Shown here in pieces: positions 47,851 to 62,505 of a stretch of 64,000 bases of DNA (positions within the stretch are counted from its first letter, which is position 1; each line of letters opens with the position of its first letter). Source of the stretch: Mytilisepta virgata (taxonomy: Eukaryota; Mollusca; Bivalvia; Mytilida; Mytilidae); NCBI GenBank assembly GCA_028015205.1, contig CM051510.1:30008580-30072579 (forward strand), written 5' to 3'. The notes beneath the pieces are model-generated. The model was not told the DNA's origin. It ran no database searches and worked only from the letters and a program-made list of their open reading frames with translations. A program made the position numbers and the translations under genes.

Positions 47851-49330
47851 GACGCATTACAGTCTTGACAATTGGTTTTCATGATTAATTAAATATGTTA
47901 CAACTTACATGTATCACAAGCTTTCGTTTGCCAGATTGTCTCGTTTTTAACCATGGAACTCCCCTACTACTAAAATAAATTGTTTAAATGGAAATCCAAA
48001 ATTACAAAAATAGATTAATTTTGCTTTAAAAAATGCTATAAATAGAATCGATGTTCCATATTATCTACATTAGGTAACTACCCGTGCAGGCACGTGTATC
48101 ATAAAAAGGTGGAATAGCCTTTCTTAGCCGTTGGGCAGAGCACCTGTCATTGTCTTACCTTCTCATTGTTTATATAAAAAATGTCAAAACCACCCGCACT
48201 TCAGTTCAATAATTGGAAGTAAAGGTAGTTTATAAATAACTTAAAATTAATGTATCTTAATTTTAGTAGTATAGATTTTTTAGTTGTGCGTGCTTCGTTT
48301 TTGGTCAGATGGCTATTGAAAATAAATGTTTTCATAAAGAGATAATGTAAAAACGACCAAAAAAAAAAAATAAATAAACTGAAATGGACACAATGATATA
48401 TATGTATCTAAATTATTATATTTTTAAAATACAAAAAGGAATAATTAAATAAAATGATTAAATGGAAAAAAACCATTATTTGGTTTTGTTAAAGAAACGT
48501 TAATCTGGACTGTCTTTAAACGGAGATTTGTTGAGTTGTGGTGACACTTATAAAACGTTTTTACAAACATAAATACAACATGTGTTCAACATTGTCAAAA
48601 ATTTCTGCTGAACGTTTTCAAAACATTCAGTACATTCTCCTGACGTTTTATATAACGTGTGACCCGTGGACATTTTGGCTTGAGTAGAAAGCACTTGGCG
48701 GACATTTGAAGTATGTAACTGTAAAGTCATCATGTGACACATAATTGAGCCGATACTGTGCGAGGAAGAAATACATAAATGGTCGTGAAGACGCGTTTCG
48801 TGCGTTCATCAGTTTGGTTAGGTGTGTCTTTATATAATCCTAAGGGAGTAAATTTGAAATAAAAAGGCAGGACTACGATTTTGGTAGAATAAAACAACAG
48901 GTTCAATTAAGGTGTGAAACAAGATGCAAGACCTGTGTCAATCAGGAACGTTTTTTTGTTCAAATGAAAATAAAAATTTAAGACGCATTAGCGGCCGAAA
49001 AAAATCAAGAACCAATATTTCGACGAAAAAAAAGGCAGGTTCGAGCATTTGATCCTGGCCTTCCATCCCCACCCCCCCCCTAAAAATCGAATGGTTGCAC
49101 CCCAAGGAACGTAAAAAAGTTTTTCTTTGTGTCCAGAGGCACAGGAAAAAAGTGAAACCCGAAACTAATTTACACGAAAAGTAGATACTTTCATGTGAAA
49201 ATACAAAGAATTCTACAGTACATTGGATGTTTTTGAGCATTAGAAATGAAAGAAGACTTGAGTATATCAGTATTTTCTAAACAAAATCATCTGCGCCCCA
49301 CGGGTTTTCAATCCTCAAACGCCGGCGAAG
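47851..49330 (+). repeat. X3 module
   Basis: Carries the GTGAAACCCG variant shared with X5 and X7, whereas the other X copies have GTGATACCCG. Confidence 0.95.
47909..47969 (-). other. Putative mini-exon inside X3 (present in all X modules)
   Basis: On the minus strand an acceptor-like TTTATTTTAG precedes 61 bases containing ATG and 15 codons (MVKNETIWQTKACDT), followed by GTAAGT. The donor is phase 1. The sequence is maintained in every X copy, with E for K at position 3 in X1. No downstream partner exon was identified. It may be a relic of a captured gene 5' end. Confidence 0.35.
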
Positions 49331-50781
49331 CCTTGACTTCTTGTGAGAGTAATCAACACTGTTTTTGTGGTTGAAAAGTATAGTTTTTTCCTCAAAGAGT
49401 CGTTATGTAATTTGAAGCGGATTAAAAGGGCGACCGTCTGCAAAATTCGTTACTTCCAGGGACCGGTTAAGTAGATTCTACCCTTGGTTTAACCCCGCCG
49501 CATGTTATGCGCCTGTCTCAAGTGAGGAAAGTATGGTCCTGAATGTCTTTTTCGAGGTTAACCTTTTAGTTTATTTATTGATATTGCGACTTGATATTGT
49601 ACCGTTGGACATAATTACTCATGAATTACTCTGGGGCTATTTACGGCTAGTTGTATGGTGTGGTTTTCCACTACAGTATTGGAGACCACGTTGTGATCTC
49701 TGAATATTTGTTTTTGTTATATAATATTGATTTTATGCTTAATTTGAAACTTCGTCATAGACTGTGTTTTTTTTACATAATACAAATACATGGTAGGCAA
49801 CAATACACAACAGACGTTTGCCTGAAATCAATGTTGCCGATTCAGAGAGGAAGACTTACAACTGTATACATCATCAACACACCATATCCAAGGGTGTATT
49901 AAAATTTAGAAGACTTTCACTCCCTTTCTGTCAGTAATGGCCTCGAGAGATTTGTGTCAAAACTGAATCCAGCAAATACCTTTATTCCATAAACTTGTAA
50001 ATGATGCAAATTTTCTTAAAAAGATCACTTTAGGAACCTTTTGGAAACTCTTCATTGTTTGATGACTTTAAGAAAAAACTCTTAATTCGTCTTCATTTAT
50101 AAGCTTGCAGTTTTTTTAACATTTGAATTAATTAAAATACATGAAAGATAAAATATTTACATGTATAGATATTATCTAGTAGATTAAGTTTATTTTGTTC
50201 TTTAACGTCGGCACGCCGGTTGACATTTTGCAGGTATTTCTTTCTTGATAATAGATTCTCCTTCAGGTACGAGTGAGTTATGGAATATCTTCACCCGAGA
50301 TAGTTAAAATTTCAGTTTTCAACATCCGAGATTTTTTTTTTTTTTGCGAGCGTGTTAAAATCGAAAATTTAAGTATTGAGGGTGGAGAAATTCAATAACT
50401 CATGTGTAAATTGAAAGAGAATCTTTTTGTCCTATGATTTTCGACAAAAACCAAGAAAATGTCGTTGCTATGTAGTTTGTTTACATAGACGTCATTTCGG
50501 GACTTCTCTACTGTAGAAAAAACGGCGGTAATTCCCACGTGCACGTAGAAATTTAATCACCGGGAAGTGGTTGAAAATATTATGTATTTTTATCCCACCG
50601 ATTAAACACGTCAAGAAAAGGAGAAATACTGATAATTTTGTTAAATCTCACATACATGATACAAGTAAACCTTGTGGTAATTGTGATGCAAAGTATGTAA
50701 GAACCTGCACTTTAAAATGACCAAAAGTATCAAAGTATAACTAGTTAATGTTTAAAAATTAGAAAAAATATTCGTTATACA
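49331..50781 (+). repeat. Y2 module
   Basis: First member of the Y-X-X higher-order unit; nearly identical to Y3. Confidence 0.95.
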
Positions 50782-52252
50782 GACGCATTACAGTCTTGAC
50801 AATTGGTTTTCATGATTAATTAAATATGTTACAACTTACATGTATCACAAGCTTTCGTTTGCCAGATTGTCTCGTTTTTAACCATGGAACTCCCCTACTA
50901 CTAAAATAAATTGTTTAAATGGAAATCCAAAATTACAAAAATAGATTAATTTTGCTTTAAAAAATGCTATAAATAGAATCGATGTTCCATATTATCTACA
51001 TTACGTAACTACCCGTGCAGGCACGTGTATCATAAAAAGGTGGAATAGCCTTTCTTACCCGTTGGGCAGAGCACCTGTCATTGTCTTACCTTCTCATTGT
51101 TTATATAAAAAATGTCAAAACCACCCGCACTTCAGTTCAATAATTGGAAGTAAAGGTAGTTTATAAATAACTTAAAATTAATGTATCTTAATTTTAGTAG
51201 TATAGATTTTTTAGTTGTGCGTGCTTCGTTTTTGGTCAGATGGCTATTGAAAATAAATGTTTTCATAAAGAGATAATGCAAAAACGACCAAAAAAAAACT
51301 GAAATGGACACAATGATATTTATGTATCTAAATTATTATATTTTTAAAATACAAAAAGGAATAATTAAATAAAATAAATGGAAAAAAACCATTATTTGGT
51401 TTTGTTAAAGAAACGTTAATCTGGACTGTCTTTAAACGGAGATTTGTTGAGTTGTGGTGACACTTATAAAACGTTTTTACAAACATAAATACAACATGTG
51501 TTCAACATTGTCAAAAATTTCTGCTGAACGTTTTCAAAACATTCAGTACATTCTCCTGACGTTTTATATAACGTGTGACCCGTGGACATTTTGGCTTGAG
51601 TAGAAAGCACTTGGCGGACATTTGAAGTATGGAACTGTAAAGTCATCATGTGACATATAATTGAGCCGATACTGTGCGAGGAAGAAATACATAAATGGTC
51701 GTGAAGACGCGTTTCGTGCGTTCATCAGTTTGGTTAGGTGTGTCTTTATACAATCCTAAGGGAGTAAATTTGAAATAAAAAGGCAGGACTACGATTTTGG
51801 TAGAATAAAACAACAGGTTCAATTAAGGTGTGAAACAAGATGCAAGACCTGTGTCAATCAGGAACGTTTTTTTGTTCAAATGAAAATAAAAATTTAAGAC
51901 GCATTAGCGGCCGAAAAAAATCAAGAACCAATATTTCGACGAAAAAAAAGGCAGGTTCGAGCATTTGATCCTGGCCTTCCATCCCCACCCCCCCCCCGTA
52001 AAAATCGAATGGTTGCACCCCAAGGAACGTAAAAAAGTTTTTCTTTGTGTCCAGAGGCACAGGAAAAAAGTGATACCCGAAACTAATTTACACGAAAAGT
52101 AGATACTTTCATGTGAAAATACAAAGAATTCTACAGTACATTGGATGTTTTTGAGCATTTGAAATGAAAGAAGACTTGAGTATATCAGTATTTTCTAAAC
52201 AAAATCATCTGCGCCACACGGGTTTTCAATCCTCAAACGCCGGCGAAGGATT
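50782..52252 (+). repeat. X4 module
   Basis: Shares private variants with X6: GACATATAATTGAG, TTTATACAATCC, CCCGTAAAAATCG, GCATTTGAAATG and GCGCCACACGG. Joined to X5 by the GATT linker. Confidence 0.95.
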
Positions 52253-53727
52253 GACGCATTACAGTCTTGACAATTGGTTTTCATGATTAATTAAATATGT
52301 TACAACTTACATGTATCACAAGCTTTCGTTTGCCAGATTGTCTCGTTTTTAACCATGGAACTCCCCTACTACTAAAATAAATTGTTTAAATGGAAATCCA
52401 AAATTACAAAAATAGATTAATTTTGCTTTAAAAAATGCTATAAATAGAATCGATGTTCCATATTATCTACATTAGGTAACTACCCGTGCAGGCACGTGTA
52501 TCATAAAAAGGTGGAATAGCCTTTCTTAGCCGTTGGGCAGAGCACCTGTCATTGTCTTACCTTCTCATTGTTTATATAAAAAATGTCAAAACCACCCGTA
52601 CTTCAGTTCAATAATTGGAAGTAAAGGTAGTTTATAAATAACCTAAAATTAATGTATCTTAATTTTAGTAGTATAGATTTTTTAGTTGTGCGTGCTTCGT
52701 TTTTGGTCAGATGGCTATTGAAAATAAATGTTTTCATAAAGAAATAATGCAAAAACGACCAAAAAAAAAAAAAAAAAACTGAAATGGACACAATGATATT
52801 TATGTATCTAAATTATTATATTTTTAAAATACAAAAAGGAATAATTAAATAAAATGATTTAATGGAAAAAAACCATTATTTGGTTTTGTTAAAGAAACGT
52901 TAATCTGGACTGTCTTTAAACGGAGATTTGTTGAGTTGTGGTGACACTTATAAAACGTTTTTACAAACATAAATACAACATGTGTTCAACATTGTCAAAA
53001 ATTTCTGCTGAACGTTTTCAAAACATTCAGTACATTCTCCTGACGTTTTATATAACGTGTGACCCGTGGACATTTTGGCTTGAGTAGAAAGCACTTGGCG
53101 GACATTTGAAGTATGTAACTGTAAAGTCATCATGTGACACATAATTGAGCCGATACTGTGCGAGGAAGAAATACATAAATGGTCGTGAAGACGCGTTTCG
53201 TGCGTTCATCAGTTTGGTTAGGTGTGTCTTTATATAATCCTAAGGGAGTAAATTTGAAATAAAAAGGCAGGACTACGATTTTGGTAGAATAAAACAACAG
53301 GTTCAATTAAGGTGTGAAACAAGATGCAAGACCTGTGTCAATCAGGAACGTTTTTTGTTCAAATGAAAATAAAAATTTAAGACGCATTAGCGGCCGAAAA
53401 AAATCAAGAACCAATATTTCGACGAAAAAAAAGGCAGGTTCGAGCATTTGATCCTGGCCTTCCATCCCCACCCCCCCTAAAAATCGAATGGTTGCACCCC
53501 AAGGAACGTAAAAAAGTTTTTCTTTGTGTCCAGAGGCACAGGAAAAAAGTGAAACCCGAAACTAATTTACACGAAAAGTAGATACTTTCATGTGAAAATA
53601 CAAAGAATTCTACAGTACATTGGATGTTTTTGAGCATTAGAAATGAAAGAAGACTTGAGTATATCAGTATTTTCTAAACAAAATCATCTGCGCCCCACGG
53701 GTTTTCAATCCTCAAACGCCGGCGAAG
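52253..53727 (+). repeat. X5 module
   Basis: Shares private variants with X7: CACCCGTACTTCAG, AACCTAAAATTAATG and AAAGAAATAATGC. Confidence 0.95.
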
Positions 53728-55178
53728 CCTTGACTTCTTGTGAGAGTAATCAACACTGTTTTTGTGGTTGAAAAGTATAGTTTTTTCCTCAAAGAGTCGT
53801 TATGTAATTTGAAGCGGATTAAAAGGGCGACCGTCTGCAAAATTCGTTACTTCCAGGGACCGGTTAAGTAGATTCTACCCTTGGTTTAACCCCGCCGCAT
53901 GTTATGCGCCTGTCTCAAGTGAGGAAAGTATGGTCCTGAATGTCTTTTTCGCGGTTAACCTTTTAGTTTATTTATTGATATTGCGACTTGATATTGTACC
54001 GTTGGACATAATTACTCATGAATTACTCTGGGGCTATTTACGGCTAGTTGTATGGTGTGGTTTTCCACTACAGTATTGGAGACCACGTTGTGATCTCTGA
54101 ATATTTGTTTTTGTTATATAATATTGATTTTATGCTTAATTTGAAACTTCGTCATAGACTGTGTTTTTTTTACATAATACAAATACATGGTAGGCAACAA
54201 TACACAACAGACGTTTGCCTGAAATCAATGTTGCCGATTCAGAGAGGAAGACTTACAACTGTATACATCATCAACACACCATATCCAAGGGTGTATTAAA
54301 ATTTAGAAGACTTTCACTCCCTTTCTGTCAGTAATGGCCTCGAGAGATTTGTGTCAAAACTGAATCCAGCAAATACCTTCATTCCATAAACTTGTAAATG
54401 ATGCAAATTTTCTTAAAAAGATCACTTTAGGAACCTTTTGGAAACTCTTCATTGTTTGATGACTTTAAGAAAAAACTCTTAATTCGTCTTCATTTATAAG
54501 CTTGCAGTTTTTTTAACATTTGAATTAATTAAAATACATGAAAGATAAAATATTTACATGTATAGATATTATCTAGTAGATTAAGTTTATTTTGTTCTTT
54601 AACGTCGGCACGCCGGTTGACATTTTGCAGGTATTTCTTTCTTGATAATAGATTCTCCTTCAGGTACGAGTGAGTTATGGAATATCTTCACCCGAGATAG
54701 TTAAAATTTCAGTTTTCAACATCCGAGATTTTTTTTTTTTTTGCGAGCGTGTTAAAATCGAAAATTTAAGTATTGAGGGTGGAGAAATTCAATAACTCAT
54801 GTGTAAATTGAAAGAGAATCTTTTTGTCCTATGATTTTCGACAAAAACCAAGAAAATGTCGTTGCTATGTAGTTTGTTTACATAGACGTCATTTCGGGAC
54901 TTCTCTACTGTAGAAAAAACGGCGGTAATTCCCACGTGCACGTAGAAATTTAATCACCGGGAAGTGGTTGAAAATATTATGTATTTTTATCCCACCGATT
55001 AAACACGTCAAGAAAAGGAGAAATACTGATAATTTTGTTAAATCTCACATACATGATACAAGTAAACCTTGTGGTAATTGTGATGCAAAGTATGTAAGAA
55101 CCTGCACTTTAAAATGACCAAAAGTATCAAAGTATAACTAGTTAATGTTTAAAAATTAGAAAAAATATTCGTTATACA
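53728..55178 (+). repeat. Y3 module
   Basis: Second copy in the higher-order duplication, 4397 bp after Y2. Confidence 0.95.
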
Positions 55179-56655
55179 GACGCATTACAGTCTTGACAAT
55201 TGGTTTTCATGATTAATTAAATATGTTACAACTTACATGTATCACAAGCTTTCGTTTGCCAGATTGTCTCGTTTTTAACCATGGAACTCCCCTACTACTA
55301 AAATAAATTGTTTAAATGGAAATCCAAAATTACAAAAATAGATTAATTTTGCTTTAAAAAATGCTATAAATAGAATCGATGTTCCATATTATCTACATTA
55401 CGTAACTACCCGTGCAGGCACGTGTATCATAAAAAGGTGGAATAGCCTTTCTTACCCGTTGGGCAGAGCACCTGTCATTGTCTTACCTTCTCATTGTTTA
55501 TATAAAAAATGTCAAAACCACCCGCACTTCAGTTCAATAATTGGAAGTAAAGGTAGTTTATAAATAACTTAAAATTAATGTATCTTAATTTTAGTAGTAT
55601 AGATTTTTTAGTTGTGCGTGCTTCGTTTTTGGTCAGATGGCTATTGAAAATAAATGTTTTCATAAAGAGATAATGCAAAAACGACCAAAAAAAAACTGAA
55701 ATGGACACAATGATATTTATGTATCTAAATTATTATATTTTTAAAATACAAAAAGGAATAATTAAATAAAATAAATGGAAAAAAACCATTATTTGGTTTT
55801 GTTAAAGAAACGTTAATCTGGACTGTCTTTAAACGGAGATTTGTTGAGTTGTGGTGACACTTATAAAACGTTTTTACAAACATAAATACAACATGTGTTC
55901 AACATTGTCAAAAATTTCTGCTGAACGTTTTCAAAACATTCAGTACATTCTCCTGACGTTTTATATAACGTGTGACCCGTGGACATTTTGGCTTGAGTAG
56001 AAAGCACTTGGCGGACATTTGAAGTATGGAACTGTAAAGTCATCATGTGACATATAATTGAGCCGATACTGTGCGAGGAAGAAATACATAAATGGTCGTG
56101 AAGACGCGTTTCGTGCGTTCATCAGTTTGGTTAGGTGTGTCTTTATACAATCCTAAGGGAGTAAATTTGAAATAAAAAGGCAGGACTACGATTTTGGTAG
56201 AATAAAACAACAGGTTCAATTAAGGTGTGAAACAAGATGCAAGACCTGTGTCAATCAGGAACGTTTTTTTGTTCAAATGAAAATAAAAATTTAAGACGCA
56301 TTAGCGGCCGAAAAAAATCAAGAACCAATATTTCGACGAAAAAAAAGGCAGGTTCGAGCATTTGATCCTGGCCTTCCATCCCCACCCCCCCCCCCCCCCC
56401 GTAAAAATCGAATGGTTGCACCCCAAGGAACGTAAAAAAGTTTTTCTTTGTGTCCAGAGGCACAGGAAAAAAGTGATACCCGAAACTAATTTACACGAAA
56501 AGTAGATACTTTCATGTGAAAATACAAAGAATTCTACAGTACATTGGATGTTTTTGAGCATTTGAAATGAAAGAAGACTTGAGTATATCAGTATTTTCTA
56601 AACAAAATCATCTGCGCCACACGGGTTTTCAATCCTCAAACGCCGGCGAAGGATT
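55179..56655 (+). repeat. X6 module
   Basis: Near-identical to X4, but with the longest C-run (about 17-18 C) at 56384-56400, a slippage difference arising after duplication. Confidence 0.95.
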
Positions 56656-58132
56656 GACGCATTACAGTCTTGACAATTGGTTTTCATGATTAATTAAATA
56701 TGTTACAACTTACATGTATCACAAGCTTTCGTTTGCCAGATTGTCTCGTTTTTAACCATGGAACTCCCCTACTACTAAAATAAATTGTTTAAATGGAAAT
56801 CCAAAATTACAAAAATAGATTAATTTTGCTTTAAAAAATGCTATAAATAGAATCGATGTTCCATATTATCTACATTAGGTAACTACCCGTGCAGGCACGT
56901 GTATCATAAAAAGGTGGAATAGCCTTTCTTAGCCGTTGGGCAGAGCACCTGTCATTGTCTTACCTTCTCATTGTTTATATAAAAAATGTCAAAACCACCC
57001 GTACTTCAGTTCAATAATTGGAAGTAAAGGTAGTTTATAAATAACCTAAAATTAATGTATCTTAATTTTAGTAGTATAGATTTTTTAGTTGTGCGTGCTT
57101 CGTTTTTGGTCAGATGGCTATTGAAAATAAATGTTTTCATAAAGAAATAATGCAAAAACGACCAAAAAAAAAAAAAAAAAACTGAAATGGACACAATGAT
57201 ATTTATGTATCTAAATTATTATATTTTTAAAATACAAAAAGGAATAATTAAATAAAATGATTTAATGGAAAAAAACCATTATTTGGTTTTGTTAAAGAAA
57301 CGTTAATCTGGACTGTCTTTAAACGGAGATTTGTTGAGTTGTGGTGACACTTATAAAACGTTTTTACAAACATAAATACAACATGTGTTCAACATTGTCA
57401 AAAATTTCTGCTGAACGTTTTCAAAACATTCAGTACATTCTCCTGACGTTTTATATAACGTGTGACCCGTGGACATTTTGGCTTGAGTAGAAAGCACTTG
57501 GCGGACATTTGAAGTATGTAACTGTAAAGTCATTATGTGACACATAATTGAGCCGATACTGTGCGAGGAAGAAATACATAAATGGTCGTGAAGACGCGTT
57601 TCGTGCGTTCATCAGTTTGGTTAGGTGTGTCTTTATATAATCCTAAGGGAGTAAATTTGAAATAAAAAGGCAGGACTACGATTTTGGTAGAATAAAACAA
57701 CAGGTTCAATTAAGGTGTGAAACAAGATGCAAGACCTGTGTCAATCAGGAACGTTTTTTGTTCAAATGAAAATAAAAATTTAAGACGCATTAGCGGCCGA
57801 AAAAAATCAAGAACCAATATTTCGACGAAAAAAAAGGCAGGTTCGAGCATTTGATCCTGGCCTTCCATCCCCACCCCCCCCCTAAAAATCGAATGGTTGC
57901 ACCCCAAGGAACGTAAAAAAGTTTTTCTTTGTGTCCAGAGGCACAGGAAAAAAGTGAAACCCGAAACTAATTTACACGAAAAGTAGATACTTTCATGTGA
58001 AAATACAAAGAATTCTACAGTACATTGGATGTTTTTGAGCATTAGAAATGAAAGAAGACTTGAGTATATCAGTATTTTCTAAACAAAATCATCTGCGCCC
58101 CACGGGTTTTCAATCCTCAAACGCCGGCGAAG
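56656..58132 (+). repeat. X7 module
   Basis: Near-identical to X5, joined to X6 by the GATT linker. Confidence 0.95.
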
Positions 58133-59577
58133 CCTTGACTTCTTGTGAGAGTAATCAACACTGTTTTTGTGGTTGAAAAGTATAGTTTTTTCCTCAAAGA
58201 GTCGTTATGTAATTTGAAGCGGATTAAAAGGGCGACGGTCTGCAAAATTCGTTACTTCCAGGGACCGGTTAAGTAGATTCTACCCTTGGTTTAACCCCGC
58301 CGCATGTTATGCGCCTGTCTCAAGTGAGGAAAGTATGGTCCTGAATGTCTTTTTCGCGGTTAACCTTTTAGTTTATTTATTGATATTGCGACTTGATATT
58401 GTACCGCTGGACATAATTACTCATGAATTACTCTGGGGCTATTTAGGGCTAGTTGTATGGTGTGGTTTTCCACTACAGTATTGGAGACCACGTTGTGATC
58501 TCTGAATATTTGTTTTTGTTATATAATATTGATTTTATGCTTAATTTGAAACTTCGTCATAGACTGTGTTTTTTTTACATAATACAAATACATGGTAGGC
58601 AACAATACACAACAGACGTTTGCCTGAAATCAATGTTGCCGATTCAGAGAGGAAGACTTACAACTGTATACATCATCAACACACCATATCCAAGGGTGTA
58701 TTAAAATTTAGAAGACTTTCACTCCCTTTCTGTCAGTAATGGCCTCGAGAGATTTGTGTCAAAACTGAATCCAGCAAATACCTTCATTCCATAAACTTGT
58801 AAATGATGCAAATTTTTTTAAAAAGATCACTTTAGGAACCTTTTGGAAACTCTTCATTGTTTGATGACTTTAAGAAAAAACTCTTAATTCGTCTTCATTT
58901 ATAAGCTTGCAGTTTTTTTAACATTTGAATTAATTAAAATACATGAAAGATAAAATATCTACATGTATAGATATTATCTAGTAGATTAAGTTTATTTTGT
59001 TATTTAACGTCGGCACGCCGGTTGACATTTTGCAGGTATTTCTTTCTTGATAATAGATTCTCCTTCAGGTACGAGTGAGTTATGGAATATCTTCACCCGA
59101 GATAGTTAAAATTTCAGTTTTCAACATGCGAGTTTTTTTTTGCGAGCGTGTTAAAATCGAAAATTTAACTATTGAGGGTGGAGAAATTCAATAACTCATG
59201 TGTAAATTGAAAGAGAATCTTTTTCTCCTATGATTTTCGACAAAAACCAAGAAAATGTCCTTGCTATGTAGTTTGTTTACATAGACGTCATTTCGGGACT
59301 TCTCTACTGTAGAAAAAACGGCGGTAATTCCCACGTGCACGTAGAAATTTAATCACCGGGAAGTGGTTGAAAATATTATGTATTTTTATCCCACCGATTA
59401 AACACGTCAAGAAAAGGAGAAACACTGATAATTTTGTTAAATCTCACATACATGATACAAGTAAACCTTGTGGTAATTGTGATGCAAAGTATGTAAGAAC
59501 CTGCACTTTAAAATGACCAAAAGTATCAAAGTATAACTAGTTAATGTTTAAAAATTAGAAAAAATATTCGTTATACA
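58133..59577 (+). repeat. Y4 module
   Basis: Shares GTACCGCTGGAC and TATTTAGGGCTAG variants with Y5; poly-T loop shortened to ~9. Confidence 0.95.
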
Positions 59578-61061
59578 GACGCATTACAGTCTTGACAATT
59601 GGTTTTCATGATTAATTAAATATGTTACAACTTACATGTATCACAAGCTTTCGTTTGCCAGATTGTCTCGTTTTTAACCATGGAACTCCCCTACTACTAA
59701 AATAAATTGTTTAAATGGAAATCCAAAATTACAAAAATAGATTAATTTTGCTTTAAAAAATGCTATAAATAGAATCGATGTTCCATATTATCTACATTAG
59801 GTAACTACCCGTGCAGGCACGTGTATTATAAAAAGGTGGAATAGCCTTTCTTACCCGTTGGGCAGAGCACCTGTCATTGTCTTACCTTCTCATTGTTTAT
59901 ATAAAATATGTCAAAACCACCCGCACTTCCGTTCAATAATTGGAAGTAAAGGTAGTTTATAAATAACTTAAAATTAATGTATCTTAATTTTAGTAGTATA
60001 GATTGTTTAGTTGTGCGTGCTTCGTTTTTGGTCAGATGGCTATTGAAAATAAATGTTTTCATAAAGAGATAATGCAAAAACGACCAAAAAAAAAAAAAAA
60101 AAAACTGGACATAATGATATTTATGTATCTAAATTATTATATTTTTAAAATACAAAAAGGAATAATTAAATAAAATGATTAAATGGAAAAAAATCATTAT
60201 TTGGTTTTGTTAAAGAAACGTTAATCTGGACTGTCTTTAAACGGAGATTTGTTGAGTTGTGGTGACACTTATAAAACGTTTTTACAAACATAAATACAAC
60301 ATGTGTTCAACATTGTCAAACATTTCTGCTGAACGTTTTCAAAACATTCAGTACATTCTCCTGACGTTTTATATAACGTGTGACCCGTGGACATTTTGGC
60401 TTGAGTAGAAAGCACTTGGCGGACATTTGAAGTATGGAACTGTAAAGTCATTATGTGACACATAATTGAGCCGATACTGTGCGAGGAAGAAATACATAAA
60501 TGGTCGTGAAGACGCGTTTCGTGCGTTCATCAGTTTGGTTAGGTGTGTCTTTATATAATCCTAAGGGAGTAAATTTGAAATAAAAAGGCAGGACTACGAT
60601 TTTGGTAGAATAAAACAACAGGTTCAATTAAGGTGTGAAACAAGATGCAAGACCTGTGTCAATCAGGAACGTTTTTTTGTTCAAATGAAAATAAAAATTT
60701 AAGACGCATTAGCGGCCGAAAAAAATCAAGAACCAATATTTCGACGAAAAAAAAGGCAGGTTCGAGCATTTGATCCTGGCCTTCCATCCCCACTTCCTCC
60801 TCCCCCTCCCCTAAAAATCGAATGGTTGCACCCCAAGGAACGTAAAAAGGTTTTTCTTTGTGTCCAGAGGCACAGGAAAAAAGTGATACCCGAAACTAAT
60901 TTACACGAAAAGTAGATACTTTCATGTAAAAATACAAAGAATTCTACAGTACATTGGATGTTTTTGAGCATTAGAAATGAAAGAAGACTTGAGTATATCA
61001 GTATTTTCTAAACAAAATCATCTGCGCTCCGCGGGTTTTCAATCCTCAAACGCCGGCGAAG
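59578..61061 (+). repeat. X8 module
   Basis: The C-run is replaced by CACTTCCTCCTCCCCCTCCCC. A deletion after the A-run removes the GAAATG of other copies. Confidence 0.95.
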
Positions 61062-62505
61062 CCTTGACTTCTTGTGAGAGTAATCAACACTGTTTTTGTG
61101 GTTGAAAAGTATAGTTTTTTCCTCAAAGAGTCGTTATGTAATTTGAAGCGGATTAAAAGGGCGACCGTCTGCAAAATTCGTTACTTCCAGGGACCGGTTA
61201 AGTAGATTCTACCCTTGGTTTAACCCCGCCGCATGTTATGCGCCTGTCTCAAGTGAGGAAAGTATGGTCCTGAATGTCTTTTTCGCGGTTAACCTTTTAT
61301 TTTATTTATTGATATTGCGACTTGATATTGTACCGCTGGACATAATTACTCATGAATTACTCTGGGGCTATTTAGGGCTAGTTGTATGGTGTGGTTTTCC
61401 ACTACAGTATTGGAGACCACGTTGTGATCTCTGAATATTTGTTTTTGTTATATAATATTGATTTTTTGCTTAATTTGAAACTTCGTCATAGACTGTGTTT
61501 TTTTACATAATACAAATACATGGTAGGCAACAATACACAACAGACGTTTGCCTGAAATCAATGTTGCCGATTCAGAGAGGAAGACTTACAACTGTATACA
61601 TCATCAACACACCATACCCAAGGGTGTATTAAAATTTAGAAGACTTTCACTCCCTTTCTGTCAGTAATGGCCTCGAGAGATTTGTGTCAAAACTGAATCC
61701 AGCAAATACCTTCATTCCATAAACTTGTAAATAATGCAATTTTTTTTTAAAAAGATCACTTTAGGAACCTTTTGGAAACTCTTCATTGTTTGATGACTTT
61801 AAGAAAAAACTCTTAATTCGTCTTCATTTATAAGCTTGCAGTTTTTTTAACATTTGAATTAATTAAAATACATGAAAGATAAAATATCTACATGTATAGA
61901 TATTATCTAGTAGATTAAGTTTATTTTGTTATTTAACGTCGGCACGCCGGTTGACATTTTGCAGGTATTTCTTTCTTGATAATAGATTCTCCTTCAGGTA
62001 CGAGTGAGTTATGGAATATCTTCACCCGAGATAGTTAAAATTTCAGTTTTCAACATGCGAGTTTTTTTTGCGAGCGTGTTAAAATCGAAAATTTAACTAT
62101 TGAGGGTGGAGAAATTCAATAACTCATGTGTAAATTGAAAGAGAATCTTTTTGTCCTATGATTTTCGACAAAAACCAAGAAAATGTCCTTGCTATGTAGT
62201 TTGTTTACATAGACGTCATTTCGGGACTTCTCTACTGTAGAAAAAACAGCGGTAATTCCCACGTGCACGTAGAAATTTAATCACCGGGAAGTGGTTGAAA
62301 ATATTATGTATTTTTATCCCACCGATTAAACACGTCAAGAAAAGGAGAAACACTGATAATTTTGTTAAATCTCACATACATGATACAAGTAAACCTTGTG
62401 GTAATTGTGATGCAAAGTATGTAAGAACCTGCACTTTAAAATGACCAAAAGTATCAAAGTATAACTAGTTAATGTTTAAAAATTAGAAAAAATATTCGTT
62501 ATACA
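61062..62505 (+). repeat. Y5 module
   Basis: The 83-codon frame seen in Y1-Y4 is broken here by substitution and a deletion in a T-run, arguing against a selected protein. Confidence 0.95.
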
